This document shows, piece after piece, positions 23,201 to 36,929 of a stretch of 64,000 nucleotides of DNA. The notes beneath the pieces are model-generated. The model saw only the letters and a program-made list of their open reading frames with translations, made no database searches and was not told where the DNA came from. The stretch is from Oenanthe sinensis (taxonomy: Eukaryota; Streptophyta; Magnoliopsida; Apiales; Apiaceae): positions 22,217,886 to 22,281,885 of the forward strand of contig CM053800.1 of the NCBI GenBank assembly GCA_028671895.1, in the 5' to 3' direction. Position 1 is the first letter of the stretch; each line of letters opens with the position of its first letter. The position numbers and the translations under genes were made by a program.

Positions 23201-26200
23201 TTAGGATTATTCTTCGCTCATTTGAAAATGAAAACAATTCATAACAACTTCTGACTTCATTCTTGACTCATTCGAGCTTGGAAACAACTTGTATCTTCAT
23301 TCTTCACTCATTTGAACATGGAAAAATTTTGTAAACTCTTGTAGGATCATTCCTGGCTCATTTGCATATGAAAATAATCCGTAACAACTTGCGACATCAT
23401 TCTTGACTCGTTTCAACATGGAAACAACTTGTAAACCCTTGTAGGATCATTCTTGGCTCATTTGAACGTGAAAGCAATCCGTTAGAAATTGAGACTTCAT
23501 TCTTGACATGTTCGAACTTGGAAACAACTTGTAGCTTCATTCTTGAGTCATTTGAACATGGAAACAACTTGTAAACTCTTGTAGGATCATTCTTGGCTCA
23601 CTTGAACATGAAAATAATTCATAACAACTTGAGACTTCATTTTTTAGTAGTTCAAACATTGAAACACCTTATAAATAAACTCTTGTAGGATTATACTTGG
23701 CTCATTTGAACATGAAAACAATTCATAACAACTTCTGACTTCATTCTTGACTCATTCGAACTTGGAAACAACTTGTAACTTCATTCTTGACTCGTTTAAA
23801 CATGGAAACCACTTGTAAAATCTTCTAAGATTATTCTTGGCTCATTTGAACATGAAAACAATTCATAACAACTTCTGACTTCATTCTTGACTAATTCGAA
23901 CTTGGAAACAACTTGTAGCTTCATTCTTGACTCATTTGAACATGGAAACAACTTGTAAACTCTTGTAGGATCATTCTTGGCTCATTTGAACATTAAAAAT
24001 AATTTATAACAACTTGAGACGTCATTTTTAACTCGTTAAAACATGGAAACACCTTATAAACTCTTGTAGGATTATTCTTGGTTCATTTGAACATGAAAAC
24101 AATTCATAACAACTTCTGACTTCATTCTTGACTCATTCGAACTTGGAAACAACTTGTAGCTTCATTCTTGACTCGTTTAAACATGGAAATAACTTGTAAA
24201 CTCTTTTAGGATTATTCTTCGCTCATTTGAAAATGAAAACAATTCATAACAACTTCTGACTTCATTCTTGACTCATTCGAGCTTGGAAACAACTTGTATC
24301 TTCATTCTTCACTCATTTGAACATGGAAAAAATTTGTAAACTCTTGTAGGATCATTCCTGGCTCATTTGGATATGAAAATAATCCGTAACAACTTGAGAC
24401 CTCATTCTTGACTCGTTTCAACATGGAAACAACTTGTAAACCCTTGTAGGATCATTCTTGGCTCATTTGAACGTGAAAGCAATCCGTAACAAATTGAGAC
24501 TTCATTCTTGACATGTTGGAACTTGGAAACAACTTGTAGCTTCATTCTTGAGTCATTTGAACATGGAAACAACTTGTAAACTCTTGTAGGATCATTCTTG
24601 GCTCATTTGAACATGAAAATAATTCATAACAACTTGAGACTTCATTTTTGAGACGTTCAAACATGGAAACACCTTATAAACTCTTGTAGGATTATTCTTG
24701 GCTCATTCGAACATGAAAACAATTAATAACAACTTCTGACTTCATTCTTGACTTATTCGAACTTGGAAACAACTTGTAGCTTCATTCTTGACTCGTTTAA
24801 TCATGGAAACAACTTGTAAAATCTTCTAAGATTATTCTTGGCTCATTTGAACATGAAAACAATTCATAACAACTTCTGACTTCATTCTTGACTCATTCGA
24901 ACTTGGAAACAACTTGTAGCTTCATTCTTGACTCGTTTAAACATGGAAACAACTTGTAAACTTATTTAGGATTATTCTTCGCTCATTTGAATATGAAAAC
25001 AATTCATAACAAATTCTGACTTCATTCTTGACTCATTGGAGCTTGGAAACAACTTGTATCTTCATTCTTCACTCATTTGAACATGGAAAAAACTTGTAAA
25101 CTCTTGTAGGATCATTCTTGACTCATTTGAACATGAAAATAATCCGTAACAACTTGCGACATCATTCTTGACTCGTTTGAACATGGAAACAACTTGTAAA
25201 CCCTTGTAGGATCATTCTTGGCTCATTTGAACGTGAAAGCAATCCGTTAGAAATTGAGACTTCATTCTTGACATGTTCGAACTTGGAAACAACTTGTAGC
25301 TTCATTCTTGAGTCATTTGAACATGGAAACAACTTGTAAACTCTTGTAGGATCATTCTTGGCTCATTTGAACATTAAAAATAATTCATAACAACTTGAGA
25401 CGTCATTTTTAACTCGTTAAAACATGGAAACACCTTATAAACTCTTGTAGGATTATTCTTGGTTCATTTGAACATGAAAACAATTCATAACAACTTCTGA
25501 CTTCATTCTTGACTCATTCGAACTTGGAAAAAACTTGTAGCTTCATTCTTGACTCATTTGAACATGGAAACAACTTGTAAACTTTTGTAGGATCATTCTT
25601 GGCTCATTTGAACATGAAAATAATTCATAACAACTTGAGACGTCATTTTTGAGTCGTTAAAACATGGAAACACCTTATAAACTCTTGTAGGATTATTCTT
25701 GGCTCATTTGAACATGAAAACAATTCATAACAACTTCTGACTTCATTCTTGACTCATTCGAACTTGGAAACAACTTGTAGTTTCATTCTTGACTCGTTTA
25801 AACAATGAAACAACTTGTAAACTCTTTTAGGATTATTCTTCGCTCATTTGAAAATGAAAACAATTCATAACAACTTCTGACTTCATTCTTGACTCATTCG
25901 AGCTTGGAAACAACTTGTATCTTCATTCTTCACTCATTTGAACATGGAAAAAATTTGTAAACTCTTGTAGGATCATTCCTGGCTCATTTGAATATGAAAA
26001 TAATCCGAAACAACTTGCGACATCATTCTTGACTCGTTTGAACATGGAAACAACTTGTAAACCCTTGTAGGATCATTCTTGGCTCATTTGACCGTGAAAG
26101 CAATCCGTTAGAAATTGAGACTTCATTCTTGACATGTTCGAACTTGGAAACAACTTGTAGCTTCATTCTTGAGTCATTTGAACATGGAAACAACTTGTAA

Positions 26201-27100
26201 ACTCTTGTAGGATCATTCTTGGCTCATTTGAACATGAAAATAATTCATAACAACTTGAGACTTCATTTTTGAGTAGTTCAAACATTGAAACACCTTATAA
26301 ATAAACTCTTGTATGATTATACTTGGCTCATTTGAACATGAAAACAATTCATAACAACTTCTGACTTCATTCTTGACTCATTCGAACTTGGAAACAACTT
26401 GTAACTTCATTCTTGACTCGTTTAAACATGGAAACCACTTGTAAAATCTTCTAAGATTATTCTTGGCTCATTTGAACATGAAAACAATTCATAACAACTT
26501 CTGACTTCATTCTTGACTAATTCGAACTTGGAAACAACTTGTAGCTTCATTCTAGACTCATTTGAACATGGAAACAACTTGTAAACTCTTGTAGGATCAT
26601 TCTTGGCTCATTTGAACATTAAAAATAATTTATAACAACTTGAGACGTCATTTTTAACTCGTTAAAACATGGAAACACCTTATAAACTCTTGTAGGATTA
26701 TTCTTGGTTCATTTGAACATGAAAACAATTCATAACAACTTCTGACTTCATTCTTGACTTATTCGAACTTGGAAAAAACTTGTAGCTTCATTCTTGACTC
26801 ATTTGAACATGGAAATAACTTGTAAACTTTTGTAGGATCATTCTTGGCTCATTTGAACATGAAAATAATTCATAACAACTTGAGACGTCATTTTTGAGTC
26901 GTTAAAACATGGAAACACCTTATAAACTCTTGTAGGATTATTCTTGGCTCATTTGAACATGAAAACAATTCATAACAACTTCTGACTTCATTCTTGACTC
27001 ATTCGAACTTGGAAACAACTTGTAGCTTCATTCTTGACTCGTTTAAACATGGAAACAACTTGTAAACTCTTTTAGGATTATTCTTCGCTCATTTGAAAAT
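17231..27100 (+). repeat. Large tandem duplication, offset 5113 bp
   Basis: Markers at 17658, 18903, 20284 and 21529 recur at 22771, 24016, 25397 and 26642, all exactly 5113 bp later. A private 3-base deletion near 17598 (AACTTTACTCTTG) recurs at 22711. Homology at this offset starts near 17231 and weakens near 22,000/27,100, so two near-contiguous copies of about four higher-order units lie side by side. Confidence 0.8.
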
Positions 27101-28020
27101 GAAAACAATTCATAACAACTTCTGACTTCATTCTTGACTCATTCGAGCTTGGAAACAACTTGTATCTTCATTCTTCACTCATTTGAACATGGAAAAAATT
27201 TGTAAACTCTTGTAGGATCATTCCTGGCTCATTTGGATATGAAAATAATCTGTAACAACTTGAGACCTCATTCTTGACTCGTTTCAACATGGAAACAACT
27301 TGTAAACCCTTGTAGGATCATTCTTGGCTCATTTGAACGTGAAAGCAATCCGTAACAAATTGAGACTTCATTCTTGACATGTTGGAACTTGGAAACAACT
27401 TGTAGCTTCATTCTTGAGTCATTTGAACATGGAAACAACTTGTAAACTCTTGTAGGATCATTCTTGGCTCATTTGAACATGAAAATAATTCATAACAACT
27501 TGAGACTTCATTTTTGAGACGTTCAAAAATGGAAACACCTTATAAACTCTTGTAGGATTATTCTTGGCTCATTTGAACATGAAAACAATTCATAACAACT
27601 TCTGACTTCATTCTTGACTTATTCGAACTTGGAAACAACTTGTAGCTTCATTCTTGACTCGTTTAAACATGGAAACAACTTGTAAACTCTTGTAGGATCA
27701 TTCTTGGCTCATTTGAACATGAAAATAATTCATAACAACTTGAGACTTCATTTTTGAGTAGTTCAAACATTGAAACACCTTATAAATAAACTCTTGTATG
27801 ATTATACTTGGCTCATTTGAATATGAAAACAATTCATAACAACTTCTGACTTCATTCTTGACTCATTCGAACTTGGAAACAACTTGTAACTTCATTCTTG
27901 ACTCGTTTAAACATGGAAACCACTTGTAAAATCTTCTAAGATTATTCTTGGCTCATTTGAACATGAAAACAATTCATAACAACTTCTGACTTCATTCTTG
28001 ACTAATTCGAACTTGGAAAC

Positions 28021-28982
28021 AACTTGTAGCTTCATTCTTGACTCATTTGAACATGGAAACAACTTGTAAACTCTTGTAGGATCATTCTTGGCTCATTTGA
28101 ACATTAAAAATAATTTATAACAACTTGAGACGTCATTTTTAACTCGTTAAAACATGGAAACACCTTATAAACTCTTGTAGGATTATTCTTGGTTCATTTG
28201 AACATGAAAACAATTCATAACAACTTCTGACTTCATTCTTGACTCATTCGAACTTGGAAAAAACTTGTAGCTTCATTCTTGACTCATTTGAACATGGAAA
28301 TAACTTGTAAACTTTTGTAGGATCATTCTTGGCTCATTTGAACATGAAAATAATTCATAACAACTTGAGACGTCATTTTTGAGTCGTTAAAACATGGAAA
28401 CACCTTATAAACTCTTGTAGGATTATTCTTGGCTCATTTGAACATGAAAACAATTCATAACAACTTCTGACTTCATTCTTGACTCATTCGAACTTGGAAA
28501 CAACTTGTAGCTTCATTCTTGACTCATTTGAACATGGAAACAACTTGTAAACTCTTGTAGGATCATTCTTGGCTCATTTGAACATTAAAAATAATTTATA
28601 ACAACTTGAGACGTCATTTTTAACTCGTTAAAACATGGAAACACCTTATAAACTCTTGTAGGATTATTCTTGGTTCATTTGAACATGAAAACAATTCATA
28701 ACAACTTCTGACTTCATTCTTGACTCATTCGAACTTGGAAAAAACTTGTAGCTTCATTCTTGACTCATTTGAACATGGAAATAACTTGTAAACTTTTGTA
28801 GGATCATTCTTGGCTCATTTGAACATGAAAATAATTCATAACAACTTGAGACGTCATTTTTGAGTCGTTAAAACATGGAAACACCTTATAAACTCTTGTA
28901 GGATTATTCTTGGCTCATTTGAACATGAAAACAATTCATAACAACTTCTGACTTCATTCTTGACTCATTCGAACTTGGAAAC
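28021..28982 (+). repeat. 481-bp local tandem duplication in array 1
   Basis: The stretch from 28021 repeats from 28502, including the 101-bp variant unit and the ATGGAAATAAC variant. 481 equals 101+140+100+140, so the duplication copied exactly four units. Confidence 0.75.
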
Positions 28983-31833
28983 AACTTGTAGCTTCATTCT
29001 TGACTCGTTTAAACATGGAAACAACTTGTAAACTCTTTTAGGATTATTCTTCGCTCATTTGAAAATGAAAACAATTCATAACAACTTCTGACTTCATTCT
29101 TGACTCATTCGAGCTTGGAAACAACTTGTATCTTCATTCTTCACTCATTTGAACATGGAAAAAATTTGTAAACTCTTGTAGGATCATTCCTGGCTCATTT
29201 GGATATGAAAATAATCTGTAACAACTTGAGACCTCATTCTTGACTCGTTTCAACATGGAAACAACTTGTAAACCCTTGTAGGATCATTCTTGGCTCATTT
29301 GAACGTGAAAGCAATCCGTAACAAATTGAGACTTCATTCTTGACATGTTGGAACTTGGAAACAACTTGTAGCTTCATTCTTGAGTCATTTGAACATGGAA
29401 ACAACTTGTAAACTCTTGTAGGATCATTCTTGGCTCATTTGAACATGAAAATAATTCATAACAACTTGAGACTTCATTTTTGATACGTTCAAAAATGGAA
29501 ACACCTTATAAACTCTTGTAGGATTATTCTTGGCTCATTTGAACATGAAAACAATTCATAACAACTTCTGACTTCATTCTTGACTTATTCGAACTTGGAA
29601 ACAACTTGTAGCTTCATTCTTGACTCGTTTAAACATGGAAACAACTTGTAAAATCTTCTAAGATTATTCTTGGCTCATTTGAACATGAAAACAATTCATA
29701 ACAACTTCTGACTTCATTCTTGACTCATTCGAACTTGGAAACAATTTGTAGCTTCATTCTTGACTCGTTTAAACATGGAAACAACTTGTAAACTTATTTA
29801 GGATTATTCTTCGCTCATTTGCATATGAAAACAATTCATAACAACTTCTGACTTCATTCTTGACTCATTGGAGCTTGGAAACAACTTGTATCTTCATTCT
29901 TCAGTCATTTGAACATGGAAAAAACTTGTAAACTCTTGTAGGATCATTCTTGACTCATTTGAACATGAAAATAATCCGTAACAACTTGCGACATCATTCT
30001 TGACTCGTTTGAACATGGAAACAACTTGTAAACCCTTGTAGGATCATTCTTGGCTCATTTGAACGTGAAAGCAATCCGTTAGAAATTGAGCCTTTATTCT
30101 TGACATGTTCGAACTTGGAAACAACTTGTAGCTTAATTCTTGAGTTATTTGAACATGGAAACAACTTGTAAACTCTTGTAGGATCATTCTTGGCTCATTT
30201 GAACATGAAAATAATTCTTAACAACTTGAGACTTCATTTTTGAGTCATTCAAACATTGAAACACCTTATAAATAAACTCTTGTAGGATTATACTTGGCTC
30301 ATTTGAACATGAAAACAATTCATAACAACTTCTGACTTCATTCTTGACTCATTCGAACTTGGAAACAACTTGTAACTTCATTCTTGACTCGTTTAAACAT
30401 GAAAACAACTTGTAAACCCTTGTAGGATCATTCATGGCTCATTTGAACGTGAAAGCAATCCGTAACAAATTGAGACTTCATTCTTGACATGTTGGAACTT
30501 GGAAACAACTTGTAGCTTCATTCTTGACTCATTTGAACATGGAAACAACTTGTAAACTCTTGTAGGATCATTCTTGGCTCATTTGAACATTAAAAATAAT
30601 TCATAACAACTTGAGACGTCATTTTTAACTCGTTAAAACATGGAAACACCTTATAAACTCTTGTAGGATTATTCTTGGTTCATTTGAACATGAAAACAAT
30701 TCATAACAACTTCTGACTTCATTCTTGACTCATTCGAACTTGGAAAAAACTTGTAGCTTCATTCTTGACTCATTTGAACACGGAAATAACTTGTAAACTT
30801 TTGTAGGATCATTCTTGGCTCATTTGAACATGAAAATAATTCATAACAACTTGAGACGTCATTTTTTAGTCATTAAAACATGGAAACACCTTATAAACTC
30901 TTGTAGGATTATTCTTGGCTCATTTGAACATGAAAACAATTTATAACAACTTCTGACTTCATTCTTGACTCATTCGAACTTGGAAACAACTTGTAGCTTC
31001 ATTCTTGACTCGTTTAAACATGGAAACAACTTGTAAACTCTTTTAGGATTATTCTTCGGTCATTTGAAAATGAAAACAATTCATAACAACTTCTGACTTC
31101 ATTCTTGACTCATTCGAACTTGGAAACAACTTGTAGCTTCATTCTTGACTCATTTGAACATGGAAACAACTTGTAAACTCTTGTAGGATCATTCTTGGCT
31201 CATTTGAACATGAAAATAATTCATAACAACTTGAGACTTCATTTTTGAGTCGTTCAAACATGGAAACAACTTGTAGCTTCATTCTTGACTCGTTTAAACA
31301 TGGAAACAAACTTGTAAATTCTTTTAGGATTATTCTTCGCTCATTTGAACATGAAAATAATTCTTAACAACTTCTGACTTCATTCTTGACTCATTCGAGC
31401 TTGGAAACAACTTGTGTCTTCATTTTTCACTCATTTGAACATGGAAAAAATTTGTAAACTCTTGTAGGATCAGTCTTGGCTCATTTGAACATGAAAACAA
31501 TCCGTAACAACTTGAGACCTCATTCTTGACTCGTTTGAACATGGAAACAAATTGTAAACCCTTGTAGGATCATTCTTGGCTCATTTGAACGTGAAAGCAA
31601 TCCGTAACAAATTGAGACTTCATTCTTGACATGTTCGAACTTGGAAACAACATGTAGCTTCATTCTTGAGTCATTTGAACATGGAAACAACTTGTAAACT
31701 CTTGTAGGATCATTATTGGCTCATTTGAACATGAAAATAATTCATAACAACTTGAGACTTCATTTTTGAGTCGTTCAAACATGGAAACACCTTATAAACT
31801 CTTTTAAGATTATTCTTGGCTCGTTTGAACATG

Positions 31834-31838
31834 AAAAC
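31834..31838 (+). repeat. Target-site duplication AAAAC, left copy
   Basis: AAAAC precedes the minus-strand gypsy element and recurs at 45355-45359. The unoccupied paralogous site at 49791-49795 has a single AAAAC. Confidence 0.95.
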
Positions 31839-31839
31839 T

Positions 31840-31879
31840 GTGACGCCCTCCCGACCCGGGGTCTAGATCGGGGAGTCAC
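31840..31879 (-). repeat. Terminal palindrome of the 3' LTR
   Basis: GTGACGCCCTCCCGA pairs with TCGGGGAGTCAC around GGGGTCTAGA, matching the palindrome at the end of the left LTR. Confidence 0.75.
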
Positions 31880-32660
31880 TAACACTCTATATGCATACAT
31901 CCTATATAAATATAAACAATCACAAATATAGATATACATGACCCCAACTATTACCCTGGACCTTTAACAGGTAATGGTATGAAACAAGCACAACTCTAAA
32001 TTCATTAATTACATAACCAGAATAAATATTATTACAACTCTGAATCATCTGACAAAAGTCTATCAACATGAACACTTAAGACTTAACAAAGTCTTTTCCT
32101 TCTAACTCAGCCTCGATCCTACCTGTTCAATCTCAGCCAGCCTAGCATAATTAAGAAAGGAGGTATTCTTCCTCGCAGTCTGCTTAATACGTTCCATGAT
32201 TCTCAAAAGCTGTAGAAGTTAGAAAATAAAAGAATGAGCCACAAAAGCTCAGCAAGTAACCATGTGAGTTAAAAAAACAGTTCTACAGGCTTATATATAA
32301 TTTGAAAAGTCTTTTCTCAAAACCATGCTTTAAAAATTATTGCTGGACCTCATTGTCCCATAACTATAATCAAAATTTCATTCAGGGTATTCATTATTCG
32401 CAAGACTTTCTTTTATAAATCCACTGGCAAGGTTAGATAATTTTAATAACTGGTGCAAGGTATTAAGAAACTAGAAGCAATAAACATTTCCAAGTATAAG
32501 AATAATCTGCAGGGTTAGATGGATAACAGGAAGTAATATATAGCAATTGAAACAAAGTCAAGTCAAGATATGTCTGACAGTTTAAGCTATAAAGGGCATG
32601 ATATAACAGGGCATTTCAATTTTCATTATTAATCATTTCAAAGATCAGTTGTATAAAACT

Positions 32661-32850
32661 GTCCTTTCATTAGGACTGGTTCTTTCAAAACATTTTATAA
32701 AACCGTCCTCTCATTAGGACCTTGCTTTTCAAATCATTTATAAAATTGTCCTCTCATTAGGACCTTGCTTTTCAAATCATTTATAAAACTGTCCTCTCAT
32801 TAGGACCTTTACTGTTCAAATCGTTTATAAAACTGTCCTCTCATTAGGAC
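32661..32850 (-). repeat. LTR hairpin cassettes, five copies (3' LTR)
   Basis: GTCCTCTCATTAGGAC (first copy GTCCTTTCATTAGGAC) begins at 32661, 32705, 32748, 32791 and 32835, a period of 43-44 bp. GTCCT and AGGAC form the stem. The spacers share TCAAATC and TTTATAAAA. The left element has three. Confidence 0.85.
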
Positions 32851-35800
32851 CTTTACTGTTTAAAAACAATTATTTTGGTTGAAGTTTTCTCACAACGCCA
32901 GACAATACGGGTGATCAGCCACGTAAAGTCCCCATAACGGACTAAAGTCCCTCTGGACATAAGGAGTACTCATAAAGGCACTTATTGCCATTGGCCTTGG
33001 GCTATCTCATTATAGCCATTGACTATCTCATTATAGTCTTCACATAAAAAGTGCTGGACCGGCGTCACTCGGCCTCTTACGCCTCCAACCTATAGGAATC
33101 CGCAGAAGCCATATTTGATCGGAATTCCTATAATAACCAAAACCTTTCCTTTTTAAAATTACCAAATCATTTGATGAAAAAGACTTCTTGAAAGTCGGAT
33201 TTCATATTTAAATCCATTTTTAAAGATCATTAGACAGAGTAGATTTTTATTCCAGGATAAGTCTCAAAACAAGTCTCTGTTGTAATAAAGTAAGCTGAAA
33301 TCATAAACTGGGGATCAAAACCAAGCTATAGTTGTGAAGTCAGGTTACAGGGTCAATTCATAGGTATAACAAGATGTTTTGAAAACAGTTGTAAGGCATT
33401 TAATTGTAGCAGTAGTTAGGCAATAGCAACAGGGTAAGTTCAGAATTAAAATTCAAGTAAACATAGTTAAGAAAATGGTGATAGCATAAGTCACAGTTCA
33501 AGGTCACTGGTTTAAGATTTTTAAATCTGGTTTATAAGCTGTCAGTAGCAGTTCAGGGATTGAAGAGTTTAAAGTGCAATTAAAAACTGGTACAAGGTTG
33601 TAGTTTAAGTAAGCAGTTAAAGTAAGGCAGGCTATAACTTAAAACAGTTGAGATAAAATAAAATAGTCGCAGGGTCATAAAACAGTTCATAAAACACTTC
33701 TTAAGTTTAAAGAGATTAGGCAGTAGTTACTTGCCTCAAAAAGGAATGCTACAGCTGCTGAACAGGTAGATCTCCTACACCAATACTAACTCTCTACTTT
33801 AGTTTTCCCTTTGTTCTTCACCTCAACGCCCTTCGTAGCTACACATAAATAATACTATTTCAGTATCTCATTCATACTCGACGTTATCTTTAACGTCTAA
33901 CTCACTCTACCCTTTCGTTACTGAAATCCCTTGACCAGTATAATAATAATGTATATCACATAACAAGTATGCATTGACAAACATATAACACATATTATAA
34001 ATCCATCAATCTTGTACAACTACTCAAATATCCACTGGCTAACAACCCATGTATCTCATATCATACATTGACACTATCAAAAGAATCACTGAGCAGGCAT
34101 GCACCGACAGGCATATAGCACATAGCATATAATCATATTTTTCTACAGTATTCCTGACTGATAGCCTTTCCTATACAGAAGTGGTGTGCCAATAATGTTT
34201 TAAAAAGATCATTCAGTTTTAGAAAAATTTCGGCAGCATCTCTCCTGTAAATAGAGTTACCCGTCAGAATTCAACCGACACAACCAACCACTAATTACAA
34301 TTATATATAATCAGTCTTATATAATACAAAATCCATCCCCTACAAAGCAATATCCACATAAATCATAAAACTCAATTCACTTCTCATATTCAGATATTAG
34401 CAATTATATCAATTCGTACCTTTATAGTCGAATATACACTTAAACATGTAATTTGAATCATAGTATTAAAATTATTCAACCAACCATTATTGAATCTAAT
34501 CAAATACTAAACTCCAAACAAGGTAAACGAACCAATTTAACATACTAGTGCTAGTATCAAAACTTTATATGATTCATGGTTACCCATATAAAGAAATCAA
34601 TCTTTTAAAATAAGTGAGTAACTGAAAACCTCATTGCGCAGGCTATGGTAAAACATTTTTCATAAATTGAAAAATAATCATTTTGACACCAAATTTTGCA
34701 GGTACATACTTGAATACTAAACCAAAATCATATAAAAGTTTCAGTTGTAAATAATTTAGAAAAGACTAAAAACGAATTATTTGAAATCAGAAACCGTAAC
34801 AGCAATTTTCAGCACTGCGCGGTGTTTACTAAAATGACCATAACTTTTTCCTCGCTTGTCCAAATAATGTAAAATTAGTGCCCAATTAAACTTGAAATAA
34901 TAAGCAACATGTTCTACACCTAGTCACTGCCTAGAGCAGGGCACAATCAGTCCCTAATTAACAGAACAGAACATGGCAGTTTCTTTGCCCAAAATCTATT
35001 TCTAATTCTTATAAATCAATCTACCTTTAATTATCAACAAGTACTTGCAGTTATCATCAAATTCGAAGCATCTAGTGACTACAATCAAGCTACCAAATCA
35101 TCATATCATAGTTACAAAGTCTACATGACTCGAATAAGCCGAACATAGACTAGAACCCAAATAATTTGATACAACTAATTCGGACATGTGCAAAATGGTA
35201 CCATAGCCAACATGAAATTCCTCTTGTTAACAAGAACAGAATATAATTGACAAGATCATCATTTCTACGGCAAGATTACAAGCAAACTCACACCGTAGGC
35301 TCCTCGGAGGTCATCGCCGACGGTGATGATCCGGTGGAGAACCGATGGTGGTTCTATCAACACCCAATCATTCCTTTACTCCTATTATAGCATAGTCATA
35401 TCTTAAATCAAGAAATCAAGTCCCCAAATCAGTTGCATACAGGTCTTTGACATACATACATACAAGGCATGCACACATATATATACAAATTGTAACAAAG
35501 TAATAGAAGATGAGATTATTAACACTAATACTAGCTAAAATATGTACAAATCATGGACTGTGCCAAGAACATCGAGAAAATGCAAGAGGAGACTCACCAC
35601 CGACTTAGAACAGAACAAAGATGCAGAATGGGGAAGAAAGAGGGCTGGTGGGTGTTTATAATGGCAGGGGCAGGATGGTAATTTCACAATGCTGCTTTCT
35701 GTTTTAAAAATCAACTAATAATTCGAATTTTGGGAGATACAGGGTACAAAAATAATTTTTATATTTTTAAACTGAAGAACATAAATTTATAAGCTCCCCC

Positions 35801-36365
35801 ATATTTTTAAAATATTTTTCTGATGAATAAATAATTAAATACAAATCGGAGAAGTTTCAGCACTTTAAATAGAAATAAGAGTATAAAATTCTTTAAAAAT
35901 ATTTCGGGGCTCAAATAAAATAAAATTTTATTTTTCCAACGTCTCAGAATATATAAAGAACATTTTGGAAAAGATTTCATGATTTTTGGACATCCCCATA
36001 ATTAAATATGGAATTTAGAAGAGAAATATTTTCAGGATAAAATAGGACTGAGAAAATCATATAACAATATTGAGACTGAATTAAATCACACAACCATTTT
36101 TAGAAAGTCTCTAAACTCACATAGAAGCCACATCTAAAATTTCATAATTATTGGACACACCAATAATTTTATAAAAATCAAACAGTGCATCAATTTAGCA
36201 TAAAAAGTCAATTAATCACTTTAATAAATCACTTGAACACATTGTGGTCAAACAGGCAGTCAACTAGACATATAAAATGACTACATACCACATCTTATCA
36301 TATTGGAGCACAAAAATAATACATCTCATATTAATTAAATATATATAAATACCTCAATCGTTACA

Positions 36366-36380
36366 TTCTCCCCCCCTTTA
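36366..36380 (-). promoter_or_regulatory. Polypurine tract of the minus-strand gypsy element
   Basis: Read on the minus strand it is AAAGGGGGGGAGAA, directly before the TGTAACG that opens the 3' LTR. It is the plus-strand DNA primer site. Confidence 0.9.
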
Positions 36381-36405
36381 TAAGGATTCTGTCCCCAGAA
36401 TCAGC

Positions 36406-36929
36406 CTAAGCAAACAAGTAGGGATACTTTTCAAGTATTTCACTCTCAAGTTCCCATGTGGATTCCTCAACTCGAGGATTTCTCCACAAAACCTTTACAA
36501 GCCTAACAGACTTATTTCTTAAAACCTTATCCTTACGGTCCTGAATCGCTACAGGCTGTTCTATGTATGACAAATCGGTTTGAATCTCCAGAGGTTCATA
36601 TTCTATTACATGACTCATATCAGGATTATACTTTCTAAGCATAGATATGTGAAAAACATTGTGGATATGCTGCATCTGCGGCAATAGAGCCAATTCATAC
36701 GCAACTTCCCCAACTCGCTTCAAAACTTCAAAAGGTCCTATATATCTTGGACTAAGCTTTCCTTTCTTGCCAAATCTACTAACACCTTTCCATGGAGAAA
36801 TCTTTAGCAACACTTGGTCACCTTATTCAAAACTCATATCTTTCCTTGACTGGTCAGCATACTTCTTTTGCCTATCTTGAGCAGCTAGCAATCTCTTCTG
36901 AGGATGATATGCAGTACTCATATTCAACT
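36406..36929 (-). pseudogene. Integrase C-terminal part and chromodomain-like tail, with internal deletion
   Basis: From 36813 down to 36406 the minus strand is open: LLKISPWKGV, KLSPRYIGPFEVLKRVG (the GPF/Y motif), HNVFHISMLRKY, and the chromodomain-like tail ending EKYPYLFA. Upstream of it a TAA at 36823-36825 stands where the family has a valine codon in FE-GDQVLL. Further upstream, in a frame shifted from the integrase core, AYHPQ is followed directly by KRLLAAQDRQK. In intact relatives roughly 80-90 residues lie between these, including the catalytic glutamate. The fragment therefore belongs to a disabled polyprotein. The left element keeps a close match of the tail at 2-238. Confidence 0.85.

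Larger units (their letters stand above)
14716..31838 (+). repeat. Satellite array 1, decamer-built 100/140-bp units
   Basis: About 17.1 kb of tandem repeat in one orientation, with no open frame of note. A 40-bp archetype starts AACTTGTAGC, contains TTCATTCTTG and ends ACATGGAAAC. Two 50-bp versions carry ten extra bases (AACTTGTAAA before CTCTTGTAGG, and AATTCATAAC before AACTTCTGAC). One 50+50 pair makes a 100-bp unit, and adding the 40-mer makes 140 bp. Unit lengths are nearly always 100 or 140, with 101 (one extra A in ATTAAAAATAATT) and 104 (TAAA insertion) as marker variants. The array starts directly after the left LTR and ends at the AAAAC duplication of the right gypsy element; it is the same array as the one at 45355. 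Confidence 0.95.
31839..36365 (-). repeat. 3' LTR of the minus-strand gypsy element
   Basis: 4527 bp. On the plus strand it starts TGTGACGCCC and ends CGTTACA. It abuts the polypurine tract, so it is the 3' LTR. It has no protein-like frame. It carries five hairpin cassettes (32661-32850), a GC-rich island near 35281-35340 and a terminal palindrome (31840-31879). One extra A near 34711 explains the 1-bp length difference from the 5' LTR. Confidence 0.95.

Noticed and set aside
14716..31838. Repeat array as CRISPR
   Set aside because: There are no unique spacers, no cas genes, and the units are contiguous; the setting is a plant nuclear genome.
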